From contig CAAEVK010000011.1 of assembly GCA_900759475.1 (NCBI GenBank), positions 1 to 41,138 of the forward strand: 41,138 nt of DNA, given 5' to 3'. Below are positions 18,568 to 28,114 of the stretch, piece after piece. The notes under the pieces are model-generated. The model saw only the letters and a program-made list of their open reading frames with translations, was not told the DNA's origin and made no database searches. Numbering within the stretch: position 1 is the stretch's first letter; the number at the start of each line of letters is the position of its first letter. The stretch comes from Clostridia bacterium (lineage in GTDB: Bacteria > Bacillota > Clostridia > TANB77 > CAG-508). The position numbers and the translations under genes are program-made.

Positions 18568-18762
18568 AACTTCACCCTTCTTAGTATTTTCAAAAAATAA
18601 TGAAATATGTAAAAATAAAATATCGTATTATTTTAAATTTTTCTAACTTATAACAAGATGTTAAACAAAATTTCGTTATATATTAGCGAATTTTAAAAAC
18701 TAGTGGATTTTTGTTATAGCTTATGATAAAATAGAACAAAACAAATCAAGTGGAGGGAAAAA

Positions 18763-21057
18763 ATGACAAAAATTACAGAAGAAGAAAAAGATAAATTTGC
18801 AGAAAAATTGCAATATATTGGATTGGATTTAGATGCTATCCCTGAATTTGTCAAAGAATATAAAGAATTGGAATTTAGACCGTCCAGACAATGTAATGAT
18901 AGGGAATATACTGTATATCAATATGTTTCCATTAACCAGATACAAATATTATTAACTCCTACGAATCGTTTAGTAGATATAAAAGAAAAGTATGCAAAGG
19001 CAAAACCTTTATATGCCTATCTTAATCCAGTTAAAGAAGAAGATGTGGAAAATTTTGCAACATTTTTAAACATGTTAAATAATACTTCTATAGAGGATAT
19101 AGAACAAGTAGAAAGGATGCAAAAAGCTTTTCAAAAAGGAATACCAGCTTTAGTTAAATACGAAAAAAATTATTTGTGGCAAATCTACTATTCAGAATAT
19201 TCGCATCAATATTTTATGCTAGTTCCAACAGAAGAAGTAGAATATAGTACATTTTTTTATTTGTTAAAAGAACAAATAAAATATAGTCAAAAGCAAAAAG
19301 TACCGTCCATTTACGTACCAATTGTAAATTCTGTAAAACAATATCATATTTTAAAAAAAGATGATGTCATTGATATTGAAAAATATTTATGGATATTTAC
19401 CAAAAATTGGCCTAATATTTATGAAATAACTAACCAAAAGAATGATACTATCATTGAAATTGTTGGACAAACCTACGTTTATGAAAAAATACAATCTATT
19501 TACAAAATAACATTAGAAAGCAAAGAACTTGCAGATAAATTTTACAAATTACTAAAAGTATTATTTATTTTACAAACAGAATTACCAATGTATTATCAAT
19601 TTTTAACAAAGGTTAATAAACAAGGTGGAATCGACTTTTACTATAAAGATGAGAAAATATTTTATGAAGATTTGGCAGAATTAATAAAGAATGAATGTAA
19701 AAAATTTCAAGAAGGAATAAAAAAAAGAAATAAAGAATTAAATAGAAAGAAAGTTAAATTAGAAGAACTAAAAAGTAATGAAAGACAAAAAGAAAAAGAA
19801 TATTTAAATCATCAAAAAGAAATTAGTATTTATTTAGAATATAAAAGAACGTTTATTGGAAGAGTAAGGTATTTTTTTAAAGGGAAAAAAAAGAAAGAAA
19901 AAGAATTAGAAGAACAAGTGCAACCAACAGAAAACTTTATTATAGAAGAAACGAAATATCCTGAATTAGAAAGAATAGTGTCAGATGCATATACAATTGA
20001 AGATTTAATTACAATCGCTATTGCTTATGAGAATAAAACAAGTGAAATGAAAAATATAGAACTAGATACAGAGGCCTTACTACTAAAAATTAGAAATTTA
20101 GATAAAAAAATAGAAAATGCTAAGTTATATATTGAAGAAATTGATAGTCACAAAAAAAGTATATTTGAATTTTGGAAATTTAGTAGCAAAGATGAAGTGA
20201 AAGCTCTTAATGAAGGAAGGGAAAAAGAGGAGCAGGTAGCAACACAAAAATTAAAAAAAGTTTTTGACTATACTGAAGATTATGAAGAGATTGGAAAGAG
20301 TATAGATAGCCTACAAAGACAAATTCTTACAAAAGAAGGACAAGATATAATATTTGCTTTTGATTCTAATATTGCCAAAATTATTAATATGTTAAAGAAC
20401 AAAAAGCAAGTGCCTGATGAAATAATAGGAGAAGTGTTAAAAGAATTACAAGAAGAAGCACAAAACCAAGAGCAATTATTATTAACACGAGATTATGATA
20501 TTTTTGGAAATATATCACAAGACAAAACAAAAATAAAAGTATTGGGAAATACACAACATAGAGAAAAAGCAAAAAATTTGTATCAAATTTTAAATATTAG
20601 AGAGAAAACACAGATACAAGAATTTAAAGAGAGCATTAAAAAAATGATGATGCTTTTGAATAAATCAATGAATAAAACAAAAACAGTTATTGATATGCCA
20701 ATTTATAAAATTGGCACTGAAAAAGAAAAAATAGATTTATATGGATACAATTTTTATAACATAAATCCTGAAAAACTATTAAACACAGTTGTACAAGATA
20801 AACAAAAAATAACATTATTTAAAGTAAATTTACCACAAGATGTGCCAGCAATTTATTATACTAATTGTATTTATTTTGATAATTATAATAAAACTTTACC
20901 TGTAGGAATGGATGTGTCAGACAAAGTATTACTAGATTGCGAGAAATTTGAATTTGTTTTAAAAAATAAAATGGAGTTTTCAATTTTAAAAAATAATGAT
21001 ATGCATATTAATGTATTAGAAGTTGAGGCATATGAGTATAATATTACATTAAAGTAA
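18763..21057 (+). CDS. large charged coiled-coil protein, unknown
   Basis: The 764-residue protein has no signal peptide or membrane segment and matches no family I can name. Residues 1-310 look globular, with many aromatic residues (VYQYVSINQIQILLTP, WQIYYSEYSHQYF). Residues of about 312-385 are very lysine/glutamate-rich and probably coiled coil, with a strongly basic patch (FFKGKKKKEKELEE). A second helical region spans about 430-530, and a globular C-terminal part ends in YEYNITLK. SD GTGGAGGG precedes the ATG. It stands alone between the divergent sortase gene and the decayed regulator at 21089. There are no in-frame CGG codons. Confidence 0.8.
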   Translation: MTKITEEEKDKFAEKLQYIGLDLDAIPEFVKEYKELEFRPSRQCNDREYTVYQYVSINQIQILLTPTNRLVDIKEKYAKAKPLYAYLNPVKEEDVENFATFLNMLNNTSIEDIEQVERMQKAFQKGIPALVKYEKNYLWQIYYSEYSHQYFMLVPTEEVEYSTFFYLLKEQIKYSQKQKVPSIYVPIVNSVKQYHILKKDDVIDIEKYLWIFTKNWPNIYEITNQKNDTIIEIVGQTYVYEKIQSIYKITLESKELADKFYKLLKVLFILQTELPMYYQFLTKVNKQGGIDFYYKDEKIFYEDLAELIKNECKKFQEGIKKRNKELNRKKVKLEELKSNERQKEKEYLNHQKEISIYLEYKRTFIGRVRYFFKGKKKKEKELEEQVQPTENFIIEETKYPELERIVSDAYTIEDLITIAIAYENKTSEMKNIELDTEALLLKIRNLDKKIENAKLYIEEIDSHKKSIFEFWKFSSKDEVKALNEGREKEEQVATQKLKKVFDYTEDYEEIGKSIDSLQRQILTKEGQDIIFAFDSNIAKIINMLKNKKQVPDEIIGEVLKELQEEAQNQEQLLLTRDYDIFGNISQDKTKIKVLGNTQHREKAKNLYQILNIREKTQIQEFKESIKKMMMLLNKSMNKTKTVIDMPIYKIGTEKEKIDLYGYNFYNINPEKLLNTVVQDKQKITLFKVNLPQDVPAIYYTNCIYFDNYNKTLPVGMDVSDKVLLDCEKFEFVLKNKMEFSILKNNDMHINVLEVEAYEYNITLK

Positions 21058-21088
21058 TTTTTATAATATAATAAAAGTTTAAAATAAA

Positions 21089-21290
21089 GCTGAGTGCACT
21101 ATAGTGTGTACCCGCTTCTTAATAAAAAATTTAAAATTAAGATTAAATCACAGTATAGTATCACATTAATTAAAAATATCAAAAGATACAAAACTTGTAA
21201 AATATACAACAAGTTTTGTATAGTTTAAAAGATAATCATGTAAAACAAATTATTTCTGATAAACTAGAACATATAGAAGAATTTATTTAA
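21089..21290 (+). pseudogene. remnant of an ArsR/SmtB-family metal-responsive repressor
   Basis: In one frame from 21089, codons give AECTIVC... and then LNHSIVSH-stop-LKISKDTKLVKYT. This aligns by eye to the ArsR recognition helix SxVSHQLKILKDxxLVKY, with CAA changed to the TAA stop at 21167-21169. A small deletion and frame change near 21209 then lead to QVLYSLKDNHVKQIISDKLEHIEEF and TAA at 21288-21290, the family's C-terminal strand and metal-site helix. No start codon survives. Its position directly upstream of the cation-efflux gene is the classic place for a metal-sensing repressor. Unlike the recoded genes, the damage includes a stop codon and deletions, so it is genuinely broken. A hairpin (21187-21198/21209-21220) overlaps it. 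Confidence 0.78.
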
Positions 21291-21321
21291 AAATAATAAA
21301 TCATATTAGGAGGTCTTAAAA

Positions 21322-22212
21322 GTGAAAACAGAAAAAAATATTTTATTTGCATTTATATTGAATTTAGTATTTTCAATTTTTGAATTTTTTGGAGGAATAT
21401 TTACAAATTCAGTAGCCATATTATCAGATTCTATACATGATATGGGAGATGCTGTGAGTATAGGAGTAGCATTTTTTCTAGAGAAAAAAAGTAAAAAGAA
21501 ACCTGATAACAATTATACTTATGGTTATATTAGATACTCAGTACTGGGAGGATTAGTGACAACTGTAATTTTATTAGCTGGTTCAATTTTAGTTATTTAT
21601 AATGCAATGGGAAGAATTATAAATCCAGTAGAAGTTAATTATAAAGGAATGATAATATTTGCTATTATTGGTGTAGTAATGAATTTTATTGCAACATATT
21701 TAACAAGAGAAGGAGACTCAATAAATCAAAAATCTGTGAATCTTCACATGTTAGAAGATGTACTAGGCTGGGTAGTTGTTTTAATGGGGGCTATAATAAT
21801 GAATTTTACAGATATAAGAATTATTGACCCGATAATGAGTATAGGTGTAGCACTGTTTATTTTAATAAATACTTTAAAAAGTTTAAAACAAATTTTAGAT
21901 TTGTTTTTGGAAAAAACACCACAAAATATTAATATTGGGCATTTAAAAAATCACTTGCAAGAAATTGATGGAGTAAATGATATACATCATATACATATAT
22001 GGAGTATAGATGGCTATAATAATTATGCAACAATGCATATAGTTACAAAATCTAATAATATAAAAAAAATAAAAGAAGAAATAAGAAAAAAGTTAGCAGA
22101 ACATGGAATATGTCATGCAATACTTGAAACAGAAGATGAAGCTTGTGAAGATATTGAATGTAATCCAAATTTACACATTGAAGAAGGGCATCACCATCAC
22201 CATCATAATTAA
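21322..22212 (+). CDS. cation diffusion facilitator (CDF) transporter with His-rich tail
   Basis: This 296-residue antiporter probably exports Zn2+ or related divalent cations. It has about six transmembrane helices. The metal site includes AILSDSIHDMGD in helix 2 and LHMLEDVLGW in helix 5; a cytosolic metal-binding domain (HIHIWSIDGYNNYATMHIV) follows. The C terminus ends in GHHHHHHN, a natural six-histidine run likely to bind metal, and holds DEACEDIEC. The start is GTG at 21322 with SD AGGAGG eight bases upstream; there is no ATG alternative nearby. Its presumed repressor upstream is decayed, so it may be constitutive. It resembles the CzcD/ZitB group. Confidence 0.92.
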   Translation: MKTEKNILFAFILNLVFSIFEFFGGIFTNSVAILSDSIHDMGDAVSIGVAFFLEKKSKKKPDNNYTYGYIRYSVLGGLVTTVILLAGSILVIYNAMGRIINPVEVNYKGMIIFAIIGVVMNFIATYLTREGDSINQKSVNLHMLEDVLGWVVVLMGAIIMNFTDIRIIDPIMSIGVALFILINTLKSLKQILDLFLEKTPQNINIGHLKNHLQEIDGVNDIHHIHIWSIDGYNNYATMHIVTKSNNIKKIKEEIRKKLAEHGICHAILETEDEACEDIECNPNLHIEEGHHHHHHN

Positions 22213-22268
22213 AAAGTACAACACATAAGTAAATTAAAAATAGTAAATTGTAGGGAGAAACGAAAGAT

Positions 22269-22379
22269 ATGGAAGATGATTGGATAAAAATATATGAAGT
22301 TGATAATTATAAAATAAATACATCTGTATGGTTAGAAAATTTGCTAAAAAATAATAATATACCATTTATGGTATTATAA
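22269..22379 (+). CDS. 36-residue protein resembling the start of a DUF2007-type domain
   Basis: ATG at 22269 is preceded by TAGGGAG. The product begins MEDDWIKIYEVDNYKI and ends WLENLLKNNNIPFMVL. The order of an aromatic beta strand, then a helix, then NIPF resembles the N-terminal half of DUF2007 signal-transducing proteins, so it may be a truncated copy or a short real protein. It lies 56 bases after the CDF gene. Confidence 0.45.
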   Translation: MEDDWIKIYEVDNYKINTSVWLENLLKNNNIPFMVL

Positions 22380-22434
22380 TAAAAAACATTTATTTTTAAG
22401 ATTAAATTATAAAATGAAAGGTTGAATTGTAAAA

Positions 22435-22623
22435 ATGAGAAAAAAAATAATTATTAGTATTTTAGCTGTTTTGATTATAGCTATTAGTATACTTATTATT
22501 GCATACAAAGTTATTGAAAAAAGTGTTACAAATAGGGAAAACTTTAATTTTACAATTGAAAATATTAGTTCTAGCCCTGTTAATACTATAAATCATGAAC
22601 AAAATAATACTGATAATGAATAA
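22435..22623 (+). CDS. small single-pass membrane protein, unknown
   Basis: The 62-residue product has a basic start (MRKK), one strong hydrophobic segment (IIISILAVLIIAISILIIAYKVI) and a polar Asn/Glu/Thr-rich tail. An SD (GAAAGG) precedes the ATG with long spacing. No family recognised. The following 256 bases (22624-22879) contain only AT-rich sequence and the promoter of the next gene (TATAAT at 22843-22848). Confidence 0.5.
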   Translation: MRKKIIISILAVLIIAISILIIAYKVIEKSVTNRENFNFTIENISSSPVNTINHEQNNTDNE

Positions 22624-22879
22624 AATATTTGAGAAAGATGAGAATACATAATAAATGTAAAAAATTCAATTACTAACTCATAAATGATGATAATTGAAAA
22701 CAGGTTAAAAATTAAAGAAAAAATTAATTAACTAATAAATTGAGAAGATTAGAAATAATGAGAGACATTAAAGAGATTACTATTAATTTTAATAAATAAT
22801 TAAAAAAATACAAAAAAACTATTTATTTTTTAAAAAATGGTATATAATACAATTAGAAAATTACGAAGGAGGAATTATT

Positions 22880-24046
22880 ATGTTAAAATCAAACATAGGT
22901 TGGAGCACAGACAAAGACAGCTATGTTCAAGGAAAAGATTCAGCAGCTAAATCTGTTGTAGACTTAATACAAACTAAGGTAGCTTTTTTGTATACGTCTG
23001 TAGATAGCAATGTGGAAAAAGTTTTAGAAGGAGCAAAATCAGAATTAGGAACAGCACCAATTATAGGTTGCACGTCTAGTGGAGGCATTATTGTACCAGA
23101 TGGATTTATTACAGGAGAAAAAGGATTTACAGGAATTTTAGCTTTAGGAGATGAAGAACTAACTGTTGGTGTAGCAGGTTCTAAAAAACAAAAAACAGCT
23201 AGAGAAACAGGAAGAAAAGTAGCAAAACAAGCAATGGAAAAAGCAGGAAAGAATTGCGTACCAGCGTATTTTTATATGGTGGCATCACCAGGAGAAGAAG
23301 AAGAGTATGTGAAAGGAATTGAAGACATTATAGGAAGAATTCCTTTCTTTGGAGGTAGTGCAGCAGATAATACTGTAGAAGGAAAATGGAGTATTTATAC
23401 AAATGATACCATTTTTTCTGATGGTGTTGCTGTTGCATTTTTTTATACTTCAAAACCAATGGCAAATGTATATACAGGTGCTTACCATGAAACAACTAAT
23501 GCGGGAATTATCACAAAAATAGAAGGAAAGAGAACATTGGTAGAAATTGATGGAATACCAGCAATTAAAAAATATGCAGAATGGACAGGCAAAAAAGAAA
23601 AAGAATTATATGCTAATAATTTGCTAGTATCTACAATTACAGAACCACTAGGAGTAAAAGATCCATTAGGAGACTTAATTGCAATTCGTCATCCAATGTT
23701 TGGAAATAAAGATGGTTCTATGAATATAGGTGCAAATTTAGCAGAAAATACAGCAGTAATTCAAATGGAAGCAACTGTGGATGAACTAATTGAATCAACA
23801 GGAGAAACACTAAAAGAAGTAAAAAAAGAATTATCAGAAGAAATGGGAGCACTTCTATTAGTGCATTGTGGTGGAAGAAAATTAGGAATTGGAGATAGAA
23901 TTGACGAAGTTGTAAAACAACTAAAGAAAGAAGCGGGTAATGTTCCATTTATTACAATTTTTACATTTGGAGAATATGGAGTGAAAGAACATAGTAGAAA
24001 TACATGTGGAGGTTTAATGCTATCATTTACAGCATTTGGTAAATGA
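22880..24046 (+). CDS. FIST domain protein (FIST_N + FIST_C)
   Basis: The 388-residue cytosolic protein matches the FIST sensor architecture. The N-terminal part contains VAFLYTSVDSNVEKVLEGAKS, IIGCTSSGGI and FFGGSAADN, the hallmark glycine-rich turns of FIST_N. The C-terminal part contains GALLLVHCGGRKL and FITIFTFGEYG, typical of FIST_C, with a late Cys-Gly-Gly (NTCGGLML). FIST proteins are thought to bind small ligands such as amino acids and are often linked to signalling. Here it stands alone, just upstream (52 bases) of an aldehyde dehydrogenase gene, so it may sense a substrate of that pathway (inference). SD GAAGGAGG is strong. Confidence 0.88.
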   Translation: MLKSNIGWSTDKDSYVQGKDSAAKSVVDLIQTKVAFLYTSVDSNVEKVLEGAKSELGTAPIIGCTSSGGIIVPDGFITGEKGFTGILALGDEELTVGVAGSKKQKTARETGRKVAKQAMEKAGKNCVPAYFYMVASPGEEEEYVKGIEDIIGRIPFFGGSAADNTVEGKWSIYTNDTIFSDGVAVAFFYTSKPMANVYTGAYHETTNAGIITKIEGKRTLVEIDGIPAIKKYAEWTGKKEKELYANNLLVSTITEPLGVKDPLGDLIAIRHPMFGNKDGSMNIGANLAENTAVIQMEATVDELIESTGETLKEVKKELSEEMGALLLVHCGGRKLGIGDRIDEVVKQLKKEAGNVPFITIFTFGEYGVKEHSRNTCGGLMLSFTAFGK

Positions 24047-24097
24047 AGAGCAGATGAGGCACCATATTGTGTCTATGAAGAAAAAAGGAGGAAAGGT

Positions 24098-25531
24098 ATG
24101 AAAAACTTAATTGGATATAACTGGAAAGAATCTTCTAATGGAGCAATTATTGAAGTAACAAACCCTGCAACAGCTGAATTAATTGATACTGTACCAAATG
24201 TAAGTTTAGAAGATGTTGATGAAGCTGTAAAAGTAGCAAAAATAGAACAAAAAAAATGGAGAGAAGTTTCTATTTATGATAGAGCAGAAAAATTATATCA
24301 ATTTGTAAATTTAGTGGAGAGGGATAAAGATAGACTTGCCAAATTGTTATCTAATGAAACAGGAAAACCAATAAAAGAAGCTTATGGGGAAATTGCAAAT
24401 GTAAAAATTGGGGTAAGAGGTTTTATAGAAAGGGCAAAACATCTATATAATGAAAGTATTCCAGCTGGAACAGAAGCAGGACAAGAAAAAACAATGCAAA
24501 TTACAGTAAGAGAGCCAATTGGTGTTATTGCTGCCATTATTCCATTTAATTTTCCAAGTGATTTATTCTGCCAAAAGGTTCCACCAGCATTAATGATGGG
24601 AAATAGTATTATTGTAAAACCATCTAACTATAATCCACTTACTTTAATTGAATATGTAAAATTAATGTTAGAGGCAGGTGTGCCGGCAGGATGTATTCAA
24701 GTACTAACAGGAGATGGACCAATTGTTGGGCAAGCATTAGCAAGACATCCGGGAGTACATTTAGTGTCTCTAACAGGAAGTACAGCTGCAGGAATTCAAA
24801 CAATGGGGACAGCTTCTCAAAACTTAACACATGTCATGTTAGAATTAGGAGGAAATGATGCTTTCATTTTTTTAGAAGATGGAGACATGGATTTAGCTGT
24901 TGAAGAAGCAACATGGGGAAGATTATATAATGGAGGACAAGTATGCTGTGCAAGTAAAAGGTTTTTAATTCATCGTAATAGGAAACAAGAATTTATAGAC
25001 AGAATGAAACAAGTAATTAATATGTTAAAAATTGGAGATCCTTCTAATCCAGAAACAGATATGGGACCATTGATTAACGAAAATGCAGCTAAAAGAGTAG
25101 AAGAACAAGTAAATAAAACACTAGAACAGGGTGCAAATATTATATGTGGTGGCAAAAGAGATGGTGCATATTATTATCCAACAATAATAGATAATGTAAC
25201 AAAAGATATGGATGTAGCTAAAGATATGGAAATATTTGGACCAGTAATCCCAATAATTGAATTTGATGATGTAGAAGATGCAATTAAAATTGCAAATAAT
25301 TCTTCATATGGTTTATGTGGTTGTGTTATAACAAAAGACTATTCTTTAGGAATGAAAATAGCTAATAAATTAGAATGTGGAGGAGCAATTGTAAATGGAG
25401 CAAGCTTTTATCGTTCTTTTGAGATGCCATTTGGAGGATGGAAGCATAGTGGAATAGGTAATGAGGGAGTATTGACTACTTTGCAAGAGATGTCAAGATT
25501 AAAAACCATTATTTTAAAGAATATTTTATAA
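24098..25531 (+). CDS. NAD(P)-dependent aldehyde dehydrogenase
   Basis: This 477-residue member of the ALDH superfamily oxidises an aldehyde to the acid (or acts on a related semialdehyde). Motifs in order are the cofactor region GVIAAIIPFNFP, the strand-turn VSLTGSTAAG, the general base Glu in MLELGGNDAF, the catalytic Cys in GGQVCCASKRF, and EIFGPVIPI and PFGGWKHSGIG near the C terminus. SD AAAGGAGG precedes the ATG. It sits between a FIST protein gene and an iron-type alcohol dehydrogenase gene, suggesting a shared alcohol-aldehyde-acid route. The substrate cannot be read from the sequence. Confidence 0.93.
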   Translation: MKNLIGYNWKESSNGAIIEVTNPATAELIDTVPNVSLEDVDEAVKVAKIEQKKWREVSIYDRAEKLYQFVNLVERDKDRLAKLLSNETGKPIKEAYGEIANVKIGVRGFIERAKHLYNESIPAGTEAGQEKTMQITVREPIGVIAAIIPFNFPSDLFCQKVPPALMMGNSIIVKPSNYNPLTLIEYVKLMLEAGVPAGCIQVLTGDGPIVGQALARHPGVHLVSLTGSTAAGIQTMGTASQNLTHVMLELGGNDAFIFLEDGDMDLAVEEATWGRLYNGGQVCCASKRFLIHRNRKQEFIDRMKQVINMLKIGDPSNPETDMGPLINENAAKRVEEQVNKTLEQGANIICGGKRDGAYYYPTIIDNVTKDMDVAKDMEIFGPVIPIIEFDDVEDAIKIANNSSYGLCGCVITKDYSLGMKIANKLECGGAIVNGASFYRSFEMPFGGWKHSGIGNEGVLTTLQEMSRLKTIILKNIL

Positions 25532-25568
25532 ATTTAAAATATAGTATATGTAATTACAGGTTTTATAT

Positions 25569-25594
25569 GGGCGAACAAATTCGCCCAACTTTTA
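25569..25594 (+). terminator. hairpin between the aldehyde and alcohol dehydrogenase genes
   Basis: Perfect stem GGGCGAA (25569-25575)/TTCGCCC (25580-25586), then aacttttaatt. It probably reduces readthrough into the next gene. Confidence 0.65.
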
Positions 25595-25637
25595 ATTATA
25601 AAATATTATTTAAATTTTAAGAAAGGAAGGATAAACT

Positions 25638-26789
25638 ATGTCAATAAAATTTGTATTAAATGAAACATCTTATTTTGGAAAGGGGGCAAGAAAAGAGTTA
25701 CCAGAAGAAATTAAAAAAAGAGGATTCAAAAAAGTATTTTTAGTTTCAGATAAATCTTTAATAGAAGCTGGTGTGACAGCAAAAATTGAGAAAATCTTAA
25801 AAGAAGCTGAAATTTGCTATACTTTATATTCGGAAATAAAACCAAATCCAAATATCCAAAATGTAACAGATGGTGTAAGAGAATGCAAGAAAGCTGAAGC
25901 AGATGTTATTGTTGCAGTTGGAGGAGGCTCTAGTATTGATACTGCAAAAGGAATTTCAATTGTAATGACAAATTCAGATAGGGCAGATATAAAATCTTTA
26001 AATGGCGTATCTAATACTATAAATAAAGGTATGCCAATTATTGCATTACCAACAACAGCAGGAACAGCTGCTGAAGTTACAATCAATTATGTTATTACAG
26101 ATGAAGAAAGAAAAATAAAAATGGTATGTGTAGACCCAAATGATATTCCTATTTTAGCTATCATTGATTCGGAATTAATGGCATCTATGCCAAAAGGGTT
26201 AGCAGCTGCAACAGGAATGGATGCTTTAACACATGCAATAGAAGGATATATTACAAAAGCACATAATGAAATGTCAGATATGTTCCATATGAAGGCAATT
26301 AAAATGATTTTTAAATATTTGCCATTAGCAGTAAATGAAAAAGATGAAGAGGCAATTGAAATGATGGGAATGGCACAATATATTGCTGGAATGGGATTTT
26401 CTAATGTTGGATTAGGTATTGTTCATTCAATGGCACATCAGTTAGGTGCTGTATATGATACACCACATGGAGTTGCAAATGCAATATTACTTCCAACTGT
26501 TATGCGATTTAATGGGGAAGTATGTTATGAGAGATTTAGAGAAATTTTGAATGAATTAAATATACCAGCTAAAAACCTTACAAAAGATGAAGTAATTGAA
26601 ACATTTGTAAAAATGATTCAAGAATTATCAAAAGAAGTTGGAATTACACAAACAGTATCAGATGTAGGAGGAAAAAAAGAAGACTTTGAAATGCTAGCAG
26701 AAAAAGCAATGCAGGATCCATGCAAACCTGGAAATCCTAGGGAAGTTAATCAACAAGATTTTATATATTTGTTTGAAAAAGCATTTTAG
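25638..26789 (+). CDS. iron-containing alcohol dehydrogenase
   Basis: This 383-residue group III dehydrogenase interconverts alcohols and aldehydes with NAD(P)H. Visible motifs are AVGGGSSIDTAKGI (nucleotide binding), ALPTTAGTAAEVT, the metal ligands in GMDALTHAIEGY and HSMAHQLGAVYDTPHGVANAI (His residues), and a C-terminal CKPGNPREV. Length is typical. SD AAAGGAAGG precedes the ATG. It is placed downstream of the aldehyde dehydrogenase but separated by a hairpin. Confidence 0.94.
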   Translation: MSIKFVLNETSYFGKGARKELPEEIKKRGFKKVFLVSDKSLIEAGVTAKIEKILKEAEICYTLYSEIKPNPNIQNVTDGVRECKKAEADVIVAVGGGSSIDTAKGISIVMTNSDRADIKSLNGVSNTINKGMPIIALPTTAGTAAEVTINYVITDEERKIKMVCVDPNDIPILAIIDSELMASMPKGLAAATGMDALTHAIEGYITKAHNEMSDMFHMKAIKMIFKYLPLAVNEKDEEAIEMMGMAQYIAGMGFSNVGLGIVHSMAHQLGAVYDTPHGVANAILLPTVMRFNGEVCYERFREILNELNIPAKNLTKDEVIETFVKMIQELSKEVGITQTVSDVGGKKEDFEMLAEKAMQDPCKPGNPREVNQQDFIYLFEKAF

Positions 26790-26796
26790 TCATAAC

Positions 26797-26822
26797 CACC
26801 CGCTTTACTGGGTGACTTTTTC
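26797..26822 (+). terminator. terminator after the alcohol dehydrogenase gene
   Basis: Stem CACCC (26797-26801)/GGGTG (26810-26814), followed by ACTTTTTC. Confidence 0.7.
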
Positions 26823-27283
26823 TTAGACTAAAAAGCTTTTGCACTGCTACTTCTAAAATTAAACATACTGAATAGTTTACCAACTGTATTTTTTTCTTAG
26901 GATAGAGATAATAAAATTAGTAAATAATTATTAAAAAGAAATTTATATTCCATATCAATTCGAAATATAGAAAAACTATAGAAGATTAGAGAAAATGACA
27001 TGTAACTATACAACTAACAGTGAATACAAAAATATTTGTAAAAATACTACACAAATTAAAAAAAATATGATAAAATAAACTAAGTATTTTGTTAAATATT
27101 TTAAATAAAATAAAAGATTAGTTATTAGTTAATGCAAATTTTAAAAATTTACATAATAAATTCTGAAGCGATTTTGGTTCAATTGTTTTAACACAGAACA
27201 AAAAAACCCATAAATACCAACAAAGTCAAAAAATGGGTAAATTTAATAATAGATAGAGGAAAAAATTAAAAGGAGGAGAGAAA
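26823..27283. other. AT-rich non-coding stretch
   Basis: No gene, tRNA or repeat array is seen. A short inverted repeat (ACCCAT ... ATGGGT, about 27208-27237) lies just upstream of yebC and could affect its leader. The SD for yebC (AAAGGAGGAG) is at the end. Confidence 0.5.
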
Positions 27284-28009
27284 ATGAGTGGACACAGTAA
27301 ATGGCATAATATTGCAGCCAAAAAAGGAAAAGCAGATGCAGCACGTGGAAAAGTATTTACAAAACTTGGTAGAGAGTTATTAATGGCTGTTAAAGCAGGA
27401 GGACCAGATATTAATGCAAATTCAAAATTAAAAGATGTTGTTGCAAAATGTAAGGCAAATAACATGCCGAATGATACTATTGATAAAGCTATTAAAAGAG
27501 CTGCTGGAGCAGATAACAATGAAAACTATGAAGAAATTGTGTACGAAGGATATGGACCAAGTGGAGTTGCTATTATTGTAAATGCAACAACAGATAATAG
27601 AAATAGGACAGCAGCAGATGTAAGACATGTATTTGATAAATTTGGTGGAAATTTAGGAACAAATGGCTGTGTATCTTATTTGTTTGATAAAAAAGGTGTT
27701 ATTGTATTAGAAAAAGAAGAAACTAACCTTTCAGAGGATGACTTAATGTTGTTAGCAATTGATGCAGGTGCAGAAAATTTTGAAGTTGGAGAGGATTATT
27801 ATGAAATTACAACATCACCAGAAGACTTTTCAAAAGTAAGAGAAGAACTAGAAAAAGCAGGTTTAACTTTTGCAGAAGCAGAAGTACAAATGGTTCCACA
27901 AACTTATATTGCGTTGGACGCAGAGTCGGCAAGAAAAATGGGGTTACTAATAGAACACCTTGAAGATTTAGATGACGTAAGTGAAGTATACCATAATTGG
28001 AATGAGTAG
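27284..28009 (+). CDS. yebC: YebC/PmpR (TACO1-type) family protein
   Basis: The 241-residue protein starts MSGHSKWHNI with KKGKADAARGKVF, the unmistakable YebC N terminus, and keeps GPGG-type GAGADNNENYEEIVYEGYGP, NRNRTAADVRHVFDKFGGNLG and DLDDVSEVYHNW at the end. YebC proteins were long called transcriptional regulators; the TACO1/YebC group has since been linked to helping stalled ribosomes. In a genome with an apparently unreadable CGG codon, a ribosome-acting factor is of interest, but nothing ties this one to the recoding. SD AAAGGAGG precedes the ATG and a strong terminator follows. Confidence 0.95.
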   Translation: MSGHSKWHNIAAKKGKADAARGKVFTKLGRELLMAVKAGGPDINANSKLKDVVAKCKANNMPNDTIDKAIKRAAGADNNENYEEIVYEGYGPSGVAIIVNATTDNRNRTAADVRHVFDKFGGNLGTNGCVSYLFDKKGVIVLEKEETNLSEDDLMLLAIDAGAENFEVGEDYYEITTSPEDFSKVREELEKAGLTFAEAEVQMVPQTYIALDAESARKMGLLIEHLEDLDDVSEVYHNWNE

Positions 28010-28039
28010 TTCTAAAAAATAAATATTTGAATATAATTT

Positions 28040-28072
28040 AAAGGACAGACTAAATCTAGTTTGTCCTTTAAA
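28040..28072 (+). terminator. terminator between yebC and the spoIIIA operon
   Basis: Stem 28040-28052/28057-28069 (AAAGGACAGACTA with TAGTTTGTCCTTT, one G-U pair), 4-base loop. Confidence 0.8.
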
Positions 28073-28114
28073 ACATTTATAAAAATATTAAAATTTACAT
28101 GTAAGGAGAAAAAA

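Noticed and set aside
22741..22879. Possible further small gene before the FIST gene
   Set aside because: Only short AT-rich frames without SD; the region is accounted for by the FIST promoter and leader.
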